A DNA stretch of 64,000 bases, taken from Pseudoscleropodium purum. Lineage: Eukaryota; Streptophyta; Bryopsida; Hypnales; Brachytheciaceae. The notes beneath the pieces were generated by a model. That model did no database searches, was not told the origin of the DNA, and saw only the letters and a list, made by a program, of their open reading frames with translations. Below, piece by piece: positions 58,841-64,000 of this stretch; position 1 is the first letter of the stretch; every line of letters begins with the position of its first letter. The stretch is from the NCBI GenBank assembly GCA_963969395.1, contig OZ017797.1:10354001-10418000 (forward strand). Reading direction: 5' to 3'. A program made the translations under genes and the position numbers.

Positions 58841-59911
58841 TCAAAAAGATCCAAGTAATTTTCTTAGAAATTTGGTCCTACCAAAATCTATATGCACAAA
58901 GTTGCGCAATTTTCCAGATGACTCAAACAAATTCAAAATAGTTGTCCAATTAGCCTTAGGCTCTACAAATTTGTGAGACCTCCAAAGACAAACTAATTTG
59001 GATTGTACACCCTTCAAGGGATAAACTCTAAAGACTTCTAAGAGCCTCAAAAAATTTGAGTAAACTTTGGATTCCACTTTCTCCAAGATTCAAGTGATTC
59101 AAAATTTCAAATTTTGATATAACCTCCAAATGAATTTGGTAGCTTCATAAACTTGCAACAATGAGCTAGGTTTAACACTTTCAAATTGCTCAACATTCCA
59201 AAAGACTTGTATAAATTTTGGATTCCACCTTCTACATGATCCAATTAATTTAGAATGAGGAGGCTGCACAAACTAGTGGCATAGCTTCTTAAGCTTGCAA
59301 CAACCTTTTAGATTCAATACTTTTAACTTGCTCAATTTTCCAAAGTGTTTGGTTAAAAATATGACCTCTACTTCCTCCAAGGTTCAATTGACTCATAGTT
59401 TTAGAAGACTCCAAACAAATTTGGTAGCTTCTTGAATTTGCTACAATCTTTTAGGATTAGCTCTTTGAAGTTGCTAATGATTCAAGGGCATTTAAAGTAA
59501 ATTCAACATTCCGTATCCTGTAACATACAATGTTTATTAATTTTGGAGGCTTGAAAATGAATCAAGTTGTCATACAAACTCACCACTGCTCTCTAGATTC
59601 AATTCTTCTAAATTTCTCAACACTCCAAAAGGTTTCAATAAATTTTGGACTTCACTTCTTTCGAGATCTAAGTTTTCCAAATTTTTGAGGTCTCCAAACA
59701 AATCAAGTAGTTCCATAAGCTTACTAGAATACTCAAGATTCAATCCTTTCAAGCTTTTCAAACTTCTAGATGATTTCGATAAATTTAGGAGTGAACTAAA
59801 GTGAAGGTTCAATTTCTTCAAATTTCCAAGATCTCCCAACATATTGGTTACCTCAATAGAAGGTGATTGCAAGAAAAGGTGTCCATATTTGGTAGTGTTT
59901 TGCAAAACCAA
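58841..59911 (-). pseudogene. Leucine-rich-repeat gene relic
   Basis: The 5' portion (59911-59570, minus) reads as four LRR units of about 23-25 residues: LGNLKKLNLHFSSLLNL, LKSLKGLNLEYSSKLMEL, LKNLENLDLERSEVQNL and LRNLEELNLESSGEF. Downstream, fragments such as LSNLKVLNLAHCCKFMKLPNSFGG appear in shifting frames with stops, down to about 58841. No NB-ARC or kinase domain is seen. The spacing and DLFGDLKNLENLDL style resemble the LRR portion of plant NLR proteins, but the source gene cannot be named. Confidence 0.65.
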
Positions 59912-62265
59912 TTTTTGTCTAAGCTATAACTTTTGAATTTTAAATCCAATGACAAAAGCAAAAAAATCTATTTCTAGATGTTTTGGTTGCAATTGTATTA
60001 CTTATTTTTCAAAAAAATTCAAAAAAAATTTAAAAATCAATTTCTCAAATTTGTCACACTTTCAACATTTTTTTGTGTTTTGTACTAAAGAGCACCCAAA
60101 TTTAATGATGTAGAATTGAAATTTTGGTGGTCTATTTCCACACTAGTAGGACATATTCCATGTGAGGGGCATCAAAAAATACATTATTTTATGTCTTCCA
60201 TGTTTGTCTAAATAAGCCAGAAAAGGGGTTCCATGGTGCGCACACTTTTGAACATAAAAGATGGTTTGAAGTTCATTCTTTTGGTGAAATCTCATCATCA
60301 TCATGTCCTTATCAATTTCCAATTTTTAGATTTTTTATTTTACTATAATTAATTAATAAAAAATACAAACGTTGAAATACCCCTTTTCTACCTGCAACTC
60401 TATATATATCCTAGAAAAGGAGTATTTTTTCCATTTCTTGCTATTTAATTTTTGATTAAAATACTCTTGATTTACCTCTAAATGACTAAGTGTACACAAG
60501 AGATATTAGGTAGTTGAGCACAACATCAATTTGGATTAGATGTTCATGAAATTTTGATACAAGGTGTAAACATGTACCACCTTAATGGAGATATAAATTT
60601 TTTTTCAATCAAGTGCCAAATCAAAAGTTATGTTACATTGAACTTTTTAAACAATCTGAATAGCTTAGGGCAACATGTTCAAAACTCCTCTTTTACTTTT
60701 GAGATTTGGTAGGTGTATAATTTACATCATACAAGATGCAAATGTAAAAAAAAATAACCATGTGTAGTGTAAAAATCTCACTCTAGGAGAAGTTATAGGT
60801 CTACTAGCTTTATTAGGCAAGGTCAAACAAAAAAACCTTTCTTCTAACTTCAAATGTTAGAATCTTTCAATTTGTGGAGTCAAAGTTCTTGAAATTTTTC
60901 AACACATTCTCATAGTAGTGTAGTTAAATTTTGAAACAAGACATGTGGGCCCTAAAGAATCACCTTCAAAAACTATATTGTTTATCTACATAAAAGAACT
61001 TATTCTCACAACATGTAGATGGGGATTGTTTTTAAAAAAAAATTGAGTAATTATATTGTTTGTAAAGCTTGGGGGATCACTAACATATATCTATTGTAAC
61101 CACATGTGTTAAGAAGGTATTTAAATAGGGTTTATTACACACATAAAATACTTGAGAGATATTCTAGACTATTCTAGGCGTATTCTAAGTAGATTTTCAA
61201 ATTATTCCTTTTTAGCAATTTGTACTCTTCTCTCTTAATTTAAATTTTAGCTATGAAAATGATCTTGTTTGAATTTGAGACCAACTAATGAAATGAAGCT
61301 TATAGAGTCTAGTTTTTACTTTAATATAAAAAAATTGGAAAACTCAATATTTTGTTACAATTTGCACTTTGAGCCTACCTTATAACCATATGCGTGTTGA
61401 TGGTCTAAGGTCCTTGTGCCATATGTAAATAGGGAATAAGGATTTATTTTTCATTTTTGATGAAATGCCATAGTGGCAATACAAAATGCTATACTCGTGC
61501 TCTAAATTTGAGCATTCATCCACATATTGGATAGAAATATTGGTCATCATCATGAAATCTTCATAAGATTTGGCACTATTTGATAACCCTCAAGATATAC
61601 CTTCAAGACAAGCTCTCAAGAAAAGCACTTAAGACTTGCAACATAAAGGCTTCCTCAATGGACTCTAGAATTTGCCTTGCTAAATTTTTGAGTCTATTGA
61701 GGATGCCCTAAAGCTACCAACTTGGAAGATTACTTCCATCTTCTTTCAACAATTATATTGTCATAACATACAATAAAATTCATCCAATCAACTTCATGTT
61801 TCAAGATTGGAAGCATCAAATGCCAAAGAATAAAATAAAAACTTTTGACATAATTAACATTGCACTCAAGTTATCAATATGAAATTTTATGTGTCATTCA
61901 AGGCCTTCTTGAAAAGCTATCTATACCCCTTCAAGGCCTTACTGAAAATGCACTTACATTGAGCTATTATACACCTTCAAATTCAAAGAATTGAGTGCAT
62001 AGAAGGTACAATTAAAGGTGCACAACAAACATTATACACCTTCAAATTCAAAGAATAGAGTGCATAGAAGGTACTATCAAAGGAGCACAACAAACAAAGT
62101 GCACTAGAAGTTGCCCCTAATTCTTTTTTGGGAGATTTTGGGCTCATTTCTTGACCAATTTTGTGATTGATAAAATGCTGAAATGACATCAACAATACAC
62201 TTCCAACAAGACTCAAAACCCTCATTCTAATACTCCGTATTATTTAATGTATACTTGCTCCATTA
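59912..62265. other. AT-rich intergenic DNA
   Basis: No gene is seen. It contains a 65-bp tandem duplication near 61966-62095, listed separately. Confidence 0.4.
61966..62095 (+). repeat. 65-bp tandem duplication
   Basis: The unit beginning ATTATACACCTTCAAATTCA occurs at 61966-62030 and 62031-62095, with four mismatches by eye. Confidence 0.85.
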
Positions 62266-62284
62266 TTGTTTCTTGCCCCATGCA

Positions 62285-62472
62285 GGCCAGCACTTCGTCG
62301 CATATCCGGCTACTCTTTGGACTCAGAAATCTGCTTACAGATGGAAGCAGAGGTTGACAAGTCCACGTCTGACACCACTTGTGAAGCTTTGTTCCACCCT
62401 GCAATTTTTGTGGTCACCGACATTCGAAGATTGAAGCACGAAGTTGAGAGTGAATACAAGCATACTGAGTAA
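62285..62472 (+). other. Possible exon, unrecognised
   Basis: An acceptor-like CCCCATGCAG precedes an open frame (PALRRISGYSLDSEICLQME, then PAIFVVTDIRRLKHEVE) that ends at a TAA or TGA near 62472. Composition is coding-like against AT-rich surroundings, but I recognise no family, and a minus-strand frame overlaps it. Confidence 0.2.
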
Positions 62473-62989
62473 AAAAATAATCTCTCTAGAAATTTGGTGA
62501 TGAGGTATCTATGGTCAGGCACCCTTCCACAAAACAATCCTGACAACAACCAGCCATCTATCATACAAAAGGCAGAAATTTGAGATTGTTCTTTGAGCAT
62601 CGCATGCAAGAGCTTAATTCCAAGGACTGCTTGCACAACCCAAAGCGACTAAATTTTGATTGATATACACCTCATAGAAGACCAGAGTGGATCACAAAGT
62701 GCTGGTTGTCGCTTCCCTGATATTCCTAGAAGTAACAATGATACAATATGTACTCAAAGATTCTCAAATCAACTGCAAAGATGTCAAACTAAGTTGTGGT
62801 TGTATTCATCAGTTGATTCTTGCGACTCTATATCTTGATAAGAGTGACTTCTTGACACATTAATGCTCAACTCGTTGGGAACCGAATGGACCACAGGAAC
62901 CACATCTACTCCCCCCAAACTGGAGATTGCTAATAGCTTTCTTGCAGAACTAAACAATAAGGAAAAGGAACGAAAATTGGAAATTTCAC

Positions 62990-63135
62990 ATCAAGCGGGA
63001 CACACACTAACACTCAAACACACCAACACAAAAACACTCAAATTCTCAAACATACAACAGACTATTACCAGCACTCCAACATATGAACACAAACACATAC
63101 ACGAACACTCAAAACATTCACATACACAAACACGT
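62990..63135 (+). repeat. CA-rich low-complexity stretch
   Basis: Irregular ACACA, CACTCAAACA and AACACTCAAA units dominate this stretch. The open frame across it is a by-product of composition. Confidence 0.7.
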
Positions 63136-63284
63136 TAGAATGCATGAAACGATAACTTCTTCGTAAACAGATTCTTCCTCCCTCTTAACGACCCAAATCT
63201 TACGACAATGTCCTCTTAATAATTTGTGCAGGTAAGTAATTGACAATATATTCTTATTTTTTATTTTTACCCAGCCGAACATAC

Positions 63285-63711
63285 CTCTACAACATCGATA
63301 AAGTCTTGCTTAGAGTGAAAAGCTCCAATCCACTTCGTATGATCAGGAGTTCTGTCCATATCGACACATTTTCAAAAGGGGCGTCCTCAGAACATCAGAC
63401 CCCGGATAACAAAGAAAGTCAGGAACCAAAGTACCCACTCTTCAAAGAAGAGACGACCGAGCATCAAGCTGAATGCACTTGACAAAACATTCATAACTTT
63501 TGCATCCGACAAGAAGCATCCTAAATAGGGAAAAGCACTATTAGAAACCATACCCAGAGTCCATCTTCATGTGGTGAGCATTGAAGAAGAAAATCGTGGC
63601 CGGTATGAGCGAAATATCAAAGTATTTGATGTAAGCCTGGATTTAAGGGGCATCTGCGTCAATCAACCCAATCGAGGCAAACTTGCTCAAATGTCGAACC
63701 GCTTTCGCAAG
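63285..63711 (-). pseudogene. TXNL4B/DIM1-like thioredoxin-fold splicing protein, partial, with a nonsense codon
   Basis: Two minus-strand exons are clear: 63711-63554 and 63351-63285. They encode [49 protein letters not shown] and then TPDHTKWIGAFHSKQDFIDVVE, which match the C-terminal two thirds of the DIM1-like thioredoxin-fold proteins (TXNL4B) linked to the U5 snRNP family. Splice sites are canonical and in phase. Codon 23 of the first exon (63645-63643) is TAA, where Glu or Gln is likely, so the reading is interrupted. The N-terminal exons would lie to the right, partly beyond the window, and no 3' exon is visible to the left. It is a pseudogene or an allele with one lesion. Confidence 0.7.
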
Positions 63712-64000
63712 CTGCACACAGGACAGGAGATTACACTTCTGATCTAAGATTTGAACTTTACAAACCTATCTTTCACACAACTTAATTTAAATCATTTTGT
63801 ATTCAAATAAAATTTCTAAATATAATTGCTATACATGAAAATTCAGAATGCATTCCTCAATCACCGAACTGAATCTTAAATTAACTGGAACGCCAGGTAT
63901 AAAAGACTTGCCGAAACCCTGGCCAAAAAACTTCAATTGATCATTGCAATCTCAATACAGAAAATGAAAACTTGGGAAAAGGCTTATTAGAAGCACATCA
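63712..64000. other. Window end, probably intron of the TXNL4B-like gene
   Basis: AT-rich sequence upstream (on the minus strand) of a good acceptor at 63712-63713. No exon is recognised before the window edge. Confidence 0.35.

Noticed and set aside
62863..63138. 91-codon open frame in CA-rich sequence
   Set aside because: It is composition-driven low complexity rich in Thr, His and Lys, with no domain.

Overview
This is a eukaryotic nuclear window from a land plant. It carries a thylakoid Tat component (HCF106/TatB), a xyloglucan endotransglucosylase (XTH), a plant-type RECQ2 helicase, a plant-type RNA polymerase subunit 3, a COMT-like O-methyltransferase, GT-AG introns and plant telo-box motifs. 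A non-vascular plant (moss-like) is my guess; no marker here fixes the species. Gene bodies are GC-balanced islands in long, very AT-rich intergenic DNA.

Layout. Bases 1-4899 are the end of a large DNA element (copy A) that runs off the left edge. Bases 17116-29916 are a complete-looking 12.8 kb copy (B). A is the inverted match of the first 4.9 kb of B: position x pairs with 22015-x without indels, and I saw one base difference. Between them lies an intact 21-exon RECQ2-like helicase gene (7440-14237). After B come an XTH gene (30896-32985, minus), an unrecognised exon-like block near 36.9 kb, HCF106 (37986-40967, minus), an O-methyltransferase with one nonsense codon (46346-47746, minus), NRPB3 (50053-53105, minus) with a tandem-repeat intron, a CACTA-type foldback MITE (53976-54224), a leucine-rich-repeat relic (58.8-59.9 kb, minus) and part of a TXNL4B/DIM1-like gene with a nonsense codon (63285-63711, minus). 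Most of the rest is AT-rich intergenic DNA with diverged dispersed repeats.

The most interesting object is the A/B element. Copy B has terminal inverted repeats of about 40 bp. Its left arm (minus strand) holds two degenerate FCP1/NIF-like HAD domains and a ParB-like/methyltransferase-like gene. A 1.6 kb divergent control region follows, and the right arm (plus strand) holds a DUF7869-type, DDE-like putative transposase gene. About 24 copies of a 19-bp near-perfect palindrome (TATCGGCTGSCAGCCGATA, with TG/CA variants) are scattered through coding, intronic and flanking DNA of B, and 9 through the visible part of A. I found none elsewhere in the window. Three introns of the ParB-like gene are 109-115 nt long, all phase 0, and each holds the palindrome 52-55 nt from the donor. 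Several reading frames carry in-frame stops, so this copy is probably not autonomous. All family assignments come from motif recognition by eye; no searches were run.
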